Assembly (NCBI GenBank): GCA_947179155.2
Contig: OX359282.1
Location: 1,565,001-1,629,000 of the forward strand
DNA: 64,000 nt
Source of the DNA: Hedera helix
Lineage: Eukaryota; Streptophyta; Magnoliopsida; Apiales; Araliaceae
Direction: 5' to 3'
Shown: piece after piece, positions 55,953 through 64,000 of the stretch
Layout: each line of letters starts with the position of its first letter
Position numbering within the stretch: the first letter of the stretch is position 1
Notes under the pieces: generated by a model
What the model was told of the DNA's origin: nothing
Database searches by the model: none
What the model saw: the letters and a program-made list of their open reading frames with translations, nothing else
Made by a program: the position numbers and the translations under genes

Positions 55953-56874
55953 TGTAATATTCCGAACTTCCGAGATAGTTGTAATCCGAATTTATAGGCA
56001 TAAATAAATATTATATTACATCTAATATGTGTTATGGAATTTTCATGTGTGTTTATTTTTGTGTTTCGTTTCAAGAATCCAACTTAAACAATTATTAGAA
56101 AAATAAAAGTAAAATTTTTGAAAACCTAAAACTAGGGTTTGGAGAAAACCTAAACCCTAATTTTAGAAACCCTAAGGGTTGAACCCTAAGGTTCAAACCC
56201 TAAACCCTAGAAAGTACTATTCACAAATACGCGTATAAATACGAAAATTATACGGATAGAATACGAAAATAATACGATAATAATACGAAAATTATACGGT
56301 ATAAATACGAAAAAGTCAACTGTGAATAGTAAAAGTCAAGTATACTACATGTATACTTGATTAAGATTAAGGTTAATTAAAATTAAGATTAACCTAATAA
56401 GTTTAGTTGGTGAATTAAGAAACTAATCAACCAATCAAGTGGCTAGCTTTAGTAGAGAATTAACCAATGTTGAGTTAGTTGTTAACTCTAGTTAGTAGTT
56501 AAAGTTAAAGCCTAAGTCAAGCCAAAGTCAAGCCAAACTTGGAGCCAAAGTTAAGCCAAACTTGGAGCCAAAGTTGGAGCCAAACTTGGAGCCAAAGTTA
56601 AAGCCAAGCCAAACTTGGAGCCAAAGTTTGGTTGTCTTAATGACCAAAATACCCTAGCTTTGCATGGCCTATAAATAGCAAGCATTGTGCACTTGTTTCA
56701 TCATCCATTTTCAAGACAAAATCAAGAGCAAAAATCACTCTCTATATCTATTATTCATAGTTATATTTCAAGTATTGGAAATTGCAAAGAAATAGTTAAA
56801 GCTTGCAATCACAAAAGGTACGATCCTTAGTCGTTGTTATGTTTAATTTTTCTTTCAATTTATAGTCGATAAAA

Positions 56875-57355
56875 CTCAAGAACGCGAGTCGTAGCCATGT
56901 ACGATTGTCGTTCTCCGTGTTCTTCACGTGTTCTTGAGATTTTCTTCATTTTATAGTTGTTATAATGTTCAATTTTCTTTTATTGACAAGCTCAAGAACA
57001 TAAGTCGTAGCCATGTACGATTTTTCGTTCTCCGTGTTCCTTATGACTTGAGCAAGTCGTTGTTATGTCGAATTTCAATTCATAGTTTAAAGCTCAATGA
57101 ACATACGTAGTGGTCATGTACGGTTTATCCGTTCTCCGCGTTTTCGTATGTTCTTGAGCATTTTTATAAATTGTTTTAATCAATTATGCAAGCCGTTATA
57201 ATGACCAAATTTTGTCAATTATAAAGTGTCATAATCACTTATGTAAGCAGTTATAATGCTCAAATTATTTCAAGTAAGAAAACCAAAAGCTCAAGAACAT
57301 AGTCGTTACCATGTACGGTTTTTCCGTTCTTCGTGTTCTTCGTGTGTTCTTGAGC
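56875..57355 (+). repeat. Array of four hairpin units in element C LTR
   Basis: 56875-56938, 56991-57052, 57092-57159 and 57289-57355. Each opens with CTCAAGAAC-like and closes with GTTCTTGAG-like sequence, and carries a CGTAGCCATGTACG-like core and GTTCTCCGTGTT. Stems differ but stay paired: CATAAG/CTTATG in unit 2, CATACG/CGTATG in unit 3. Similar units occur in the D LTR (about 40353-40583) and the old LTR at 21301-21855. Confidence 0.78.
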
Positions 57356-58357
57356 AAAAGTCATAAATCTCTATATATGAAGGTTTATGATTTTCTTATT
57401 TTATGTTATAAAGTGTTATTGATTGTTAGAACATGTTATCTTAGCAAATTAAAGCTTAAGGTATCATGTTTTATCAATTCAGTCAAAGACGTTTTGAAAC
57501 AGTTTCTGGCAGTCCCCTTTTTGTCAAAAACTGTGTAAATCAGTAAGGAATTTCGAACTTTGGTCTAAACATAAATTGTAGAGACGGAAGTTACGAACGC
57601 GTGGAATTTTGAACGACTCAAAAATGTTTTAAAACGAAAAAGTTATGGCCGTTTAACTGAGCCGGGGTCTGACAGCCAATGTTGCTGTCCACTTTTTATA
57701 AAGTCACTTAAAAATGAGTTTTTGAGTTTGAGAATTTTCCAATTAAAACCACCTATGGAAATAGTCTAAACAAGTTATAAAAACATTTATTAAGAAGTAA
57801 AATTCGATAAACTAATATTCGAGTATGCGTAAACAAATTATGTAGGCATTTAACGCTTTACCGGGAAAACCCTAAATTGCTTCAAGGCAAGTTTTCTATC
57901 CTTAACCTTTGTTTACTTTCTCTTGATGTGATTTATACATTTTTTAGAAGCAACGTGTTATAAATCTTTGATATGTGAGTTATTGCTTCTTGTTTCGGCA
58001 TAACTTGAAAAATGAAATGCTTATTCGCGATATATTTCGAATCATGCTTTATTTTATCAAACCAAGTTGTCTTGGGGCGATCCTGACATGTGAAGTAAAC
58101 TGAGATGAACGAATATGTACCACTGTTCATGATTAGTCCAGTGTAGTGTATGTTATGCATAACATAGGATGTCGTTAGGTTGATCCCCTTTCTATATCCA
58201 CTGTAAATGGTTCTAAGTCGAAAGACAAAGAACAGTTCTAGGTCTAACCACCACTCAGTCTTACTATGTTAAACATTTGTAATATCAATTGTTGTACCAT
58301 AAATCTTTAAAATCCATATCAGTGTGAGTTCACTTATATGCTATGTGTTAGACTTGC

Positions 58358-58375
58358 TGAGCTTTTGTATGCTCA
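58358..58375 (+). other. Poly(A)-proximal LTR hairpin (element C)
   Basis: TGAGC / GCTCA with loop TTTTGTAT, flanked by TTAGACTTGC and CCCTTGCAAATAAA. Counterpart of 13140 (A) and 39322 (D). Confidence 0.7.
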
Positions 58376-59256
58376 CCCTTGCAAATAAACCTAAATTGCA
58401 GACATACCCGAAAGTTCCGGTTCTAAGAAGAAGAAAGGAAAGAAGAAATGCATAGATTAGTTTACATGCTTTATTAAATTGCTTGTCTTTTTGTTTTAAA
58501 GTCTTGATGACTTATGTAATATGAACAAGCAAACCGTGTAACCAACTCTATATTAATATATACCAAGTTTCATCACATATTCTTGTTATGTCTTTACTTT
58601 GATTAAACTTAGAATTGTTAAAACTTAACATAGTATTGATAATGATCTATTTATCTGGATGAGGATCGGTAAATAACTTGTGAGTGTTGTACATCCGAGA
58701 CAGGACTAAGCGATGTTGACTGGTCAAATCCATCGTTAAGGTTCCTCGGACCCAGGTATAACTCGTTATTACTATTCTGAATGTCAGATAAATAGGATTA
58801 TTGATATGAAGAGATATCACTATAACCAAATATGTTTCGAGTGAGGGTTTTAACTAGTTGGGTAATGTTCTGTACGGAAAGAGAATTTTGCACCGGACAA
58901 AGATACAACCATTTGTCACGGATAAAGATGCAAACATTTATCACGGGTGAAGATACAAACATTCACCGCGAGATTCTCTGTTCCCAAGAGCCGTCCTAAT
59001 GATTTAATGCCGTGGATATTGGAACATGTAAAGTTATAGAATATCTAAATCTTAAGGATAAAATGTCATAATTGGGTATTAAGTCTCTTGTATCGATTAC
59101 AAGGGCTTGATATAAAATAATGAAAGATCTTTGGGAATTAAGATGAGAACTTTGTTTATGAATAAAGGAAATCATCCATAAACCTAATGATTTAGCATTT
59201 TATAGTGAGCGTCAAGTTAGCTATAGTAAGTATAGTGATTTGGGGGCGTCACAGGT

Positions 59257-59270
59257 TGGTATCAAAGCTG
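59257..59270 (+). other. Primer binding site of element C
   Basis: TGGTATCAAAGCTG, three bases after the LTR end, complementary to initiator tRNA-Met with one change from the usual TGGTATCAGAGC. Confidence 0.92.
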
Positions 59271-59272
59271 TA

Positions 59273-59312
59273 GATTATAGCTCTAAGGTAACGAGTATCT
59301 TAGGATATAATC
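59273..59312 (+). other. Leader hairpin with embedded AG/GT (element C)
   Basis: Outer stem GATTATA / TATAATC (7 bp); inner TAAGGTA / TATCTTA (7 bp with one G-U), loop ACGAG. AG|GTAACGAG at 59286-59295 is a good plant splice-donor match; matching acceptors lie just before both downstream ORFs. Confidence 0.78.
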
Positions 59313-59406
59313 TGATGGAAGTAGGACTAAATGGACTTGTGAAAAGTCTATAGATAATTAAAAGACAAATAAAACTTAAACATAAAATGTTATAAGACAA
59401 TACGTT

Positions 59407-59410
59407 AAAA

Positions 59411-59472
<62 letters not shown>
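59407..59472. repeat. A-tract followed by (TA)n
   Basis: About 22 A then about 21 TA units in the leader of element C. Element D has an A-run at the corresponding place (T-run 43880-43894). Confidence 0.95.
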
Positions 59473-59476
<4 letters not shown>

Positions 59477-59520
59477 TACTTGAAAGAAATATACTAATTA
59501 AAACTAAATTCTTGTGTAGG

Positions 59521-60075
59521 ATGGCTGTTATTCCAAGTTGGGAAGAGATAATGCAAGCGAACGCACATCCTGTGGTCCTCGAAAGTGATCCCGAGGAGGA
59601 TCCAATTGAAGATCCAGTAATAGATCATGCGGGTGATCACCCCGTGATCAACTTTGTGGACATGTCTGATGATGATGATTTTGATGAAATTCAACACGAC
59701 ATGGATATTTTAGACGCCGAGGATGGCGATCCAGAATCTGAGTTGGATGAAATCATTGAAGAAATGAATGAAGAAGAAGCGGAACAAGGGGCATTGTTGG
59801 ACGCAGCTACTGAAAGAATTGAAACTCTTGAAATGATGTGGTTGGAGGAAGTTGAGAGAAACCATGCACAAGAGATTCAGTTAGCCATCAAAGAAGCCGA
59901 AATGCTCCAGCTGCAGGAAGCACTTGCCCATGAAAGGAATGAACGTCGCTATTCCTATTGGGAACTCCACAATGAGGTGGAAGATTTCCCCATAGCAAGG
60001 AATGAATCGGGCTACGAGATCAATCGATCTGTAGTTTCGAGTATGCTAAATAGGGCTTTTAAGAAAGTCAATTAA
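59521..60075 (+). CDS. Extra ORF upstream of gag in element C (acidic, coiled-coil)
   Basis: 184 residues from ATG at 59521 (context AGGATGG); an in-frame ATG at 59473 would add 16 residues but has a poorer context and follows the (TA)n run. Residues about 20-92 are extremely acidic (SDPEEDPIEDP, MSDDDDFDE, IIEEMNEEEAEQ). Residues about 95-150 have a heptad-like pattern suiting a coiled coil (ERIETLEMMWLEEVER, AEMLQLQEALAHERNER). No Cys/His motif, catalytic motif, signal peptide or membrane helix. The sequence just before it, CTTGTGTAG|G, resembles a splice acceptor. Ogre-type elements also have an ORF before gag, but I see no sequence link. Function unknown; a structural or RNA/chromatin-associated accessory protein is possible. 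Confidence 0.8.
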   Translation: MAVIPSWEEIMQANAHPVVLESDPEEDPIEDPVIDHAGDHPVINFVDMSDDDDFDEIQHDMDILDAEDGDPESELDEIIEEMNEEEAEQGALLDAATERIETLEMMWLEEVERNHAQEIQLAIKEAEMLQLQEALAHERNERRYSYWELHNEVEDFPIARNESGYEINRSVVSSMLNRAFKKVN

Positions 60076-60293
60076 AAAAAAAAAAAAATTGTAATATTTA
60101 AGTTATGCTTTATGTGTGTAATATTAGCATTCCCATTTTTATAAGGGATGTTAATAATAGTAAAGTGAAATTATTCACTCGGTTAATAATAGTTGTAATG
60201 TGTGGAAGTTTATAAATACAAATTTTGTTATCAAATATGATGTGTAAAATTTTCTTTATGCTTGCATATTTATACTTGTCTTTCTTTTATTTT

Positions 60294-60296
60294 AGA
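60294..60296 (+). promoter_or_regulatory. Candidate splice acceptor before gag
   Basis: A pyrimidine-rich run ending TTTTATTTTAG|AGAAATGG places an AG 4 nt before the gag ATG. With the AG|GTAACGAG donor in the leader hairpin (59286-59295) it would yield an mRNA with gag as the first ORF, bypassing the extra ORF. Confidence 0.5.
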
Positions 60297-60299
60297 GAA

Positions 60300-63200
60300 A
60301 TGGCACCACCAAACACAAGAGCAAGAGTGACAGCACATGCTAGTAATAGTAGTAGTGAAAGTGTTGAGCAAACACCTAGTGATAATCAGACCGCCGAAAA
60401 TCCTATGCAACAATTTGTTAATATGTTAATGAGTGCCATAGTAAATCAAACAAATCCACCCCGAACACACACAACTACGTTTAAAGACTTTAAGAACGTA
60501 GGACCTCCCGAATTCCAGGGAACCACTGAACCAATCGATGCCCAAAATTGGGTTACCGAAATTGAAAAGGCTTTTGATATAGCTGAGGTTGGGGAAAACC
60601 AAAAGACAAAATTTGCTGCCTATCTGTTAAAAGGCGAAGCGAACTTTTGGTGGGAATCCAACAAATCAAGGGCGGGAGAAGGTGTAATCACTTGGGAAAA
60701 GTTTAAGAAATTATTTTTCGAGAACTTTTTTCCAAGTAGCATGAAAAATCGGATGGAAGTCCGGTTTTTAAATTTAACACAAGGGGACATGACAGTGCCC
60801 CAATATGCCACCAAGTTTAATGAACTCGCACGTTTCGCTACTCATCAAGTGGCGACAGAGGAACGTAAAGCGAGGAGGTTCGAAGAAGGGTTAAAACCCT
60901 GGATTTATGGCAAAGTTGCCGTATTACAGCTAGAGAATTTCTCTCAGCTTCTAGAGAAAGCCATCATTGCCGAAGGCGGCACTGATGCCTTTAATAAATA
61001 TAAAAAGGAAAAAGAAAATAAAAAGAATCATGAGGGGGGGTCTAGTAAAGGAAGTAATGGTGGGGGGAATAACAAAAGAAAATTTAATGGTGGGGGAAAT
61101 ACACAGAAAGAGGGAGATAACAAAAAGAAAATAGAACCCTGTAAGACATGTGGCAAAGGCCATATAGGAGTATGTCTTAAAGGGAAAAATATTTGTTACA
61201 ACTGTAAACAAGAGGGGCATTTAGCCACCACCTGCCCAAACCCAAAGAAGGACACCTGCTTCAACTGTGGAGCAACGGGACATCAAGCCAAGATGTGCCC
61301 TAAGAAAGGAGGAGAAGCGGGAGGGAGCAAGGCGAGTAACGTCGCCCCGACAACTACACCTGGAGGCCCGGGCCGTCCAACGGCAAGGACTTTCAACATG
61401 TCAGTGAGAGATGCGGTAGCATCTCAAGATGTAGTGTCAGGTATCATTCCGATCAACTCCATAAATGCTTATGTGCTATTTGATTCGGGTGCTTCTTGCT
61501 CATTTGTTTCACATGAATTCGCTAAGAAATTTAACATGCCTAGTGAGAATTTAGACTTTCCCTTGAACATAGAAATTGCTAATAGAGAGATAATACCTGT
61601 TAATCACATCTTTAAGAAATGTTGCATAGCGATTAAGGGTCACGATTTAAAGGTGGATCTTATTCCCATTCAATTAGGGGAATTTGATGTAATTATAGGT
61701 ATGGATTGGTTAACTAATCACAAAGCGGTGATTGATTGCCAAAAGAAGTGCGTCAACCTTCTGACCACGTCGAAGTCAAAGGTCGTTTTTAACGGGAATC
61801 AATTTCCAAGAAAATCTCGTTGTTTGTCAGCAATGCAAGCAAATGGATTACTTAAGAAGGGGTGTCAAGGCTATTTGGCCTATATCGTAGATACTCAACG
61901 AAAAGAGTTAGATATAGATCAAATACCAGTTGTAATGGAATTCACGGACGTATTTCCCAATGACTTACCCGGTCTCCCACCTGATAGAGAGATCGAGTTT
62001 GTCATCGACTTAGCACCGGGAACTGCACCAGTTTCAAAGGCTCCGTACAGGATGGCACCTGTGGAGATGAAAGAGTTGATGGTTCAGCTACAAGAATTAT
62101 TGGAAAAGAAGTACATTCAACCTAGTGTTTCTCCATGGGGAGCACCTGTGTTGTTTGTCAAAAAGAAGGATGGAACTTTAAGATTATGTGTCGACTATCG
62201 TGAATTGAATAAGTTGACCATAAAGAATAAGTATCCATTACCTAGGATAGACGACTTGTTTGATCAATTGAAGGGAGCTGAACACTTTTCTAAGATTGAT
62301 CTACGGTCGGGGTACCATCAACTAAAGGTTAGAAAGGAAGATGTGCCGAAGACAGCATTTCGAACACGTTATGGACATTACGAATTTCTAGTGATGTCCT
62401 TTGGATTAACGAATGCACCGGCAGCATTCATGGACTTGATGAATAGGGTTTTTAGGTCTTGTTTAGATAAGTATGTTGTAGTGTTCATCGATGATATTCT
62501 TATATACTCGAAAACACTAGAAGAACATGCTGTACATTTAAGAAATGTACTAGAAACCTTACGGAGGGAACAACTCTATGCCAAATTTTCAAAATGTGAG
62601 TTCTGGCTAGAAAAGGTTCAGTTTTTGGGTCACGTGATTGACAAGAACGGAATAGCGGTGGATCCATCAAAGATAGAAGCAGTTATGAACTGGGAACAAC
62701 CGAAGACCCCAACCGAAGTGAGAAGTTTCTTAGGTTTAGCGGGGTACTATAGACGTTTCATTAAAGATTTTTCAAAAATAGCAACCCCACTAACCAACTT
62801 AACAAGGAAGACGGTGAAGTATGTATGGACGGATAAGTGTGAAGAAAGCTTCCAAGAGCTAAAGAAGAGACTAAGCAAGGCGCCGGTATTATCATTACCT
62901 GATAATAGTGGAGGTCTTGTAGTCTATAGTGATGCCTCACATAAAGGATTAGGTTGCGTGTTGATGCAACATGGGAAGGTCATTGCTTATGCTTCGCGGC
63001 AATTGAAAGATTATGAGATAAGGTATCCTACTCACGATCTAGAATTAGCGGCGGTAGTATTTGCTTTAAAGATATGGAGGCATTACTTGTATGGGGAGAA
63101 GTGTGAAATTTATACTGATCACAAGAGTTTAAAGTATATTTTTACACAACGAGAGTTGAATATGAGGCAAAGACGATGGTTGGAATTGATTAAGGATTAT

Positions 63201-64000
63201 GATTGTGAAATCCTATATCATCCAGGAAAAGCCAACGTAGTTGCAGATGCACTAAGCAGGAAGAATCAAGAGAAACTAAATATGTTAACAACTCAGGATG
63301 AGTTGCTCAAGGAATTTGCTAGACTCGACATTGAAGTGAGGGTTCCTTCCATCTCAACGAGAAAATTATTTGTAATGGAGGATCACTCAACTTTATTGGG
63401 AAAAATCAAGGAAATACAAGAAAAGGATGAAGAGTATGAGGAAATGAAAAATAAGATAACAAAGAATGTGAACAAAAGGTTCAAATTGGACAATGATGGA
63501 ATCATAAGGTTTGAATCAAGGATATGGGTACCTTCGGTACAAGAGTTGAAGGAAGAAATTATGTCAGAAGCACATAGTACTAAGTTTTCAGTCCATCCAG
63601 GTAGCACCAAAATGTACAAAGACATAAGTCAACATTTCTGGTGGCCAAACATGAAGAGGGAGGTGGCTGAATTCGTTAGTAGGTGTTTGACATGCCAACG
63701 GGTAAAAGCAGAGCATCAAAGACCAAGCGGGTTGTTACAACCGTTGGAAATTCCAGAGTGGAAATGGGAGCATATTACAATGGATTTTGTAGTAGGACTT
63801 CCAACCACACAAAAGGGTCATGATGCAATTTGGGTGATAGTGGATCGACTAACCAAGTCTGCTCACTTTCTACCAATTAAAGTTAAGTTCACCCTAGATA
63901 GATTAGCCAAATTATATATTAAGGAGGTTATATCTAGGCATGGGGTTCCAGTTTCAATCGTGTCCGATCGAGACCCAAGGTTCACATCGAACTTTTGGAA
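60300..64000 (+). CDS. Gag-Pol polyprotein of element C (3' end outside window)
   Basis: One frame open from ATG 60300 to the window end (1233 codons). Domains in order: retrotransposon gag core (about 70-215, with GEANFWWES and FNELARF); Lys/Gly-rich linker; three zinc knuckles at C281 (CX2CX3HX3C), C299 and C320 (both CX2CX4HX4C); aspartic protease FDSGAS with D395; reverse transcriptase (LCVDYRELN, KIDLRSGYHQ, FGLTNAPA) with FIDD D731-D732; RNase H with YSDAS D878 and DHKSLKY; integrase with HX6HX29CX2C zinc site (H1092, H1099, C1129, C1132), first catalytic D1162 (MDFVVGLP) and SDRDPRF, where the window ends. All visible catalytic residues are present and no stop or frameshift was found. 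It supplies the enzymes for copying and integrating C and, plausibly, relatives such as D in trans. Confidence 0.95.
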   Translation, partial: MAPPNTRARVTAHASNSSSESVEQTPSDNQTAENPMQQFVNMLMSAIVNQTNPPRTHTTTFKDFKNVGPPEFQGTTEPIDAQNWVTEIEKAFDIAEVGENQKTKFAAYLLKGEANFWWESNKSRAGEGVITWEKFKKLFFENFFPSSMKNRMEVRFLNLTQGDMTVPQYATKFNELARFATHQVATEERKARRFEEGLKPWIYGKVAVLQLENFSQLLEKAIIAEGGTDAFNKYKKEKENKKNHEGGSSKGSNGGGNNKRKFNGGGNTQKEGDNKKKIEPCKTCGKGHIGVCLKGKNICYNCKQEGHLATTCPNPKKDTCFNCGATGHQAKMCPKKGGEAGGSKASNVAPTTTPGGPGRPTARTFNMSVRDAVASQDVVSGIIPINSINAYVLFDSGASCSFVSHEFAKKFNMPSENLDFPLNIEIANREIIPVNHIFKKCCIAIKGHDLKVDLIPIQLGEFDVIIGMDWLTNHKAVIDCQKKCVNLLTTSKSKVVFNGNQFPRKSRCLSAMQANGLLKKGCQGYLAYIVDTQRKELDIDQIPVVMEFTDVFPNDLPGLPPDREIEFVIDLAPGTAPVSKAPYRMAPVEMKELMVQLQELLEKKYIQPSVSPWGAPVLFVKKKDGTLRLCVDYRELNKLTIKNKYPLPRIDDLFDQLKGAEHFSKIDLRSGYHQLKVRKEDVPKTAFRTRYGHYEFLVMSFGLTNAPAAFMDLMNRVFRSCLDKYVVVFIDDILIYSKTLEEHAVHLRNVLETLRREQLYAKFSKCEFWLEKVQFLGHVIDKNGIAVDPSKIEAVMNWEQPKTPTEVRSFLGLAGYYRRFIKDFSKIATPLTNLTRKTVKYVWTDKCEESFQELKKRLSKAPVLSLPDNSGGLVVYSDASHKGLGCVLMQHGKVIAYASRQLKDYEIRYPTHDLELAAVVFALKIWRHYLYGEKCEIYTDHKSLKYIFTQRELNMRQRRWLELIKDYDCEILYHPGKANVVADALSRKNQEKLNMLTTQDELLKEFARLDIEVRVPSISTRKLFVMEDHSTLLGKIKEIQEKDEEYEEMKNKITKNVNKRFKLDNDGIIRFESRIWVPSVQELKEEIMSEAHSTKFSVHPGSTKMYKDISQHFWWPNMKREVAEFVSRCLTCQRVKAEHQRPSGLLQPLEIPEWKWEHITMDFVVGLPTTQKGHDAIWVIVDRLTKSAHFLPIKVKFTLDRLAKLYIKEVISRHGVPVSIVSDRDPRFTSNFW

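Larger units (their letters stand above)
55953..59253 (+). repeat. Element C 5' LTR
   Basis: 3301 bp, TGTAATATTCC to GGGGGCGTCACA. It carries telobox clusters (about 56125-56215), TACGAAAATTATACGG repeats, the GAGCCAAACTTG minisatellite (56505-56631), a TATA-like CTATAAATAG (56670), four large hairpins (56875-57355), and the poly(A)-region hairpin. It is related to but clearly diverged from the D LTR, mainly in block order and length. Confidence 0.92.
55953..64000 (+). mobile_element. Element C: autonomous Ty3-gypsy retrotransposon (runs off the window)
   Basis: 5' LTR 55953-59253, PBS 59257-59270, leader hairpin, an extra ORF (59521-60075), then gag-pol (60300 to end) in one open frame as far as seen. 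Domain order PR-RT-RNaseH-IN places it in Ty3-gypsy (Metaviridae); RT and LTR features resemble Tekay/Del chromoviruses. It is nested in a D-family LTR. Long intact reading frames and complete catalytic motifs suggest recent activity. The 3' LTR, integrase end, any chromodomain and the target duplication are beyond the window. Confidence 0.92.

Noticed and set aside
57311..57538. 75-codon ORF in the C LTR
   Set aside because: Arises across a hairpin unit and LTR sequence; not conserved in D.
59494..59697. Antisense ORF over the extra ORF of element C
   Set aside because: Shadow of the plus-strand frame with no independent support.

Overview
The window is nuclear DNA of a flowering plant, probably a eudicot. 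It is very AT-rich. It holds intron-containing plant gene remnants, dirigent genes, a chloroplast-derived insert carrying rps12, and nested LTR retrotransposons primed by initiator tRNA-Met. I cannot name the species from sequence alone. Only three host genes look intact: two dirigent paralogues (1717-2286 and 54962-55531) and a small three-helix membrane protein (31330-31686). Everything else is retroelements, decayed genes or sequence I cannot assign.

Layout. 1-2315 and 52844-55557 are two copies of one segmental duplication carrying a dirigent gene; a third copy is reduced to its 3' tail at 4932-4992. 3006-7328 holds a rearranged Ty1-copia element whose terminal repeats face opposite ways. 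7682-23369 is an old Ty3-gypsy solo LTR (minus) split by a 12.1-kb element A (8763-20854, plus) with two nearly identical 4.9-kb LTRs and a non-coding 2.2-kb interior, i.e. LARD-like. 25870-27330 is plastid-derived. 29131-29577 is a TPR-SET pseudogene and 32795-37564 a chromomethylase (CMT) pseudogene with recognisable exons. 37905-38568 plus 47184-47206 is a copia RT/RNase H relic split by element D (38569-47183, minus), a young non-coding element with two LTRs of exactly 3222 bp and a 5-bp target duplication. 48732-50852 is a solo LTR of the same family, again with a 5-bp target duplication. From 55953 to the window end runs element C (plus), an autonomous Ty3-gypsy relative: 3.3-kb LTR, PBS, an extra acidic/coiled-coil ORF, then one open gag-pol frame through protease, RT, RNase H and part of integrase.

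The strongest unexplained signal is shared non-coding structure. A, C and D carry the same nested hairpin 16-17 nt from the PBS, with a possible splice donor in its inner arm. A and D, which encode nothing, are collinear: PBS, leader hairpin, repeated units containing TTGTATGGG, two or three copies of a 26-nt bulged hairpin whose arms co-vary, then an AATTTCGAGGACG-type box and polypurine tract. The LTRs also share a hairpin just upstream of an AATAAA signal and, in C, a tandem array of four larger hairpins with compensatory changes. A reasonable reading is that A and D are parasites mobilised by a C-like element through RNA structures. This is inference from one window.

All positions were read by eye. 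Boundaries given without a target duplication are approximate to a few bases.
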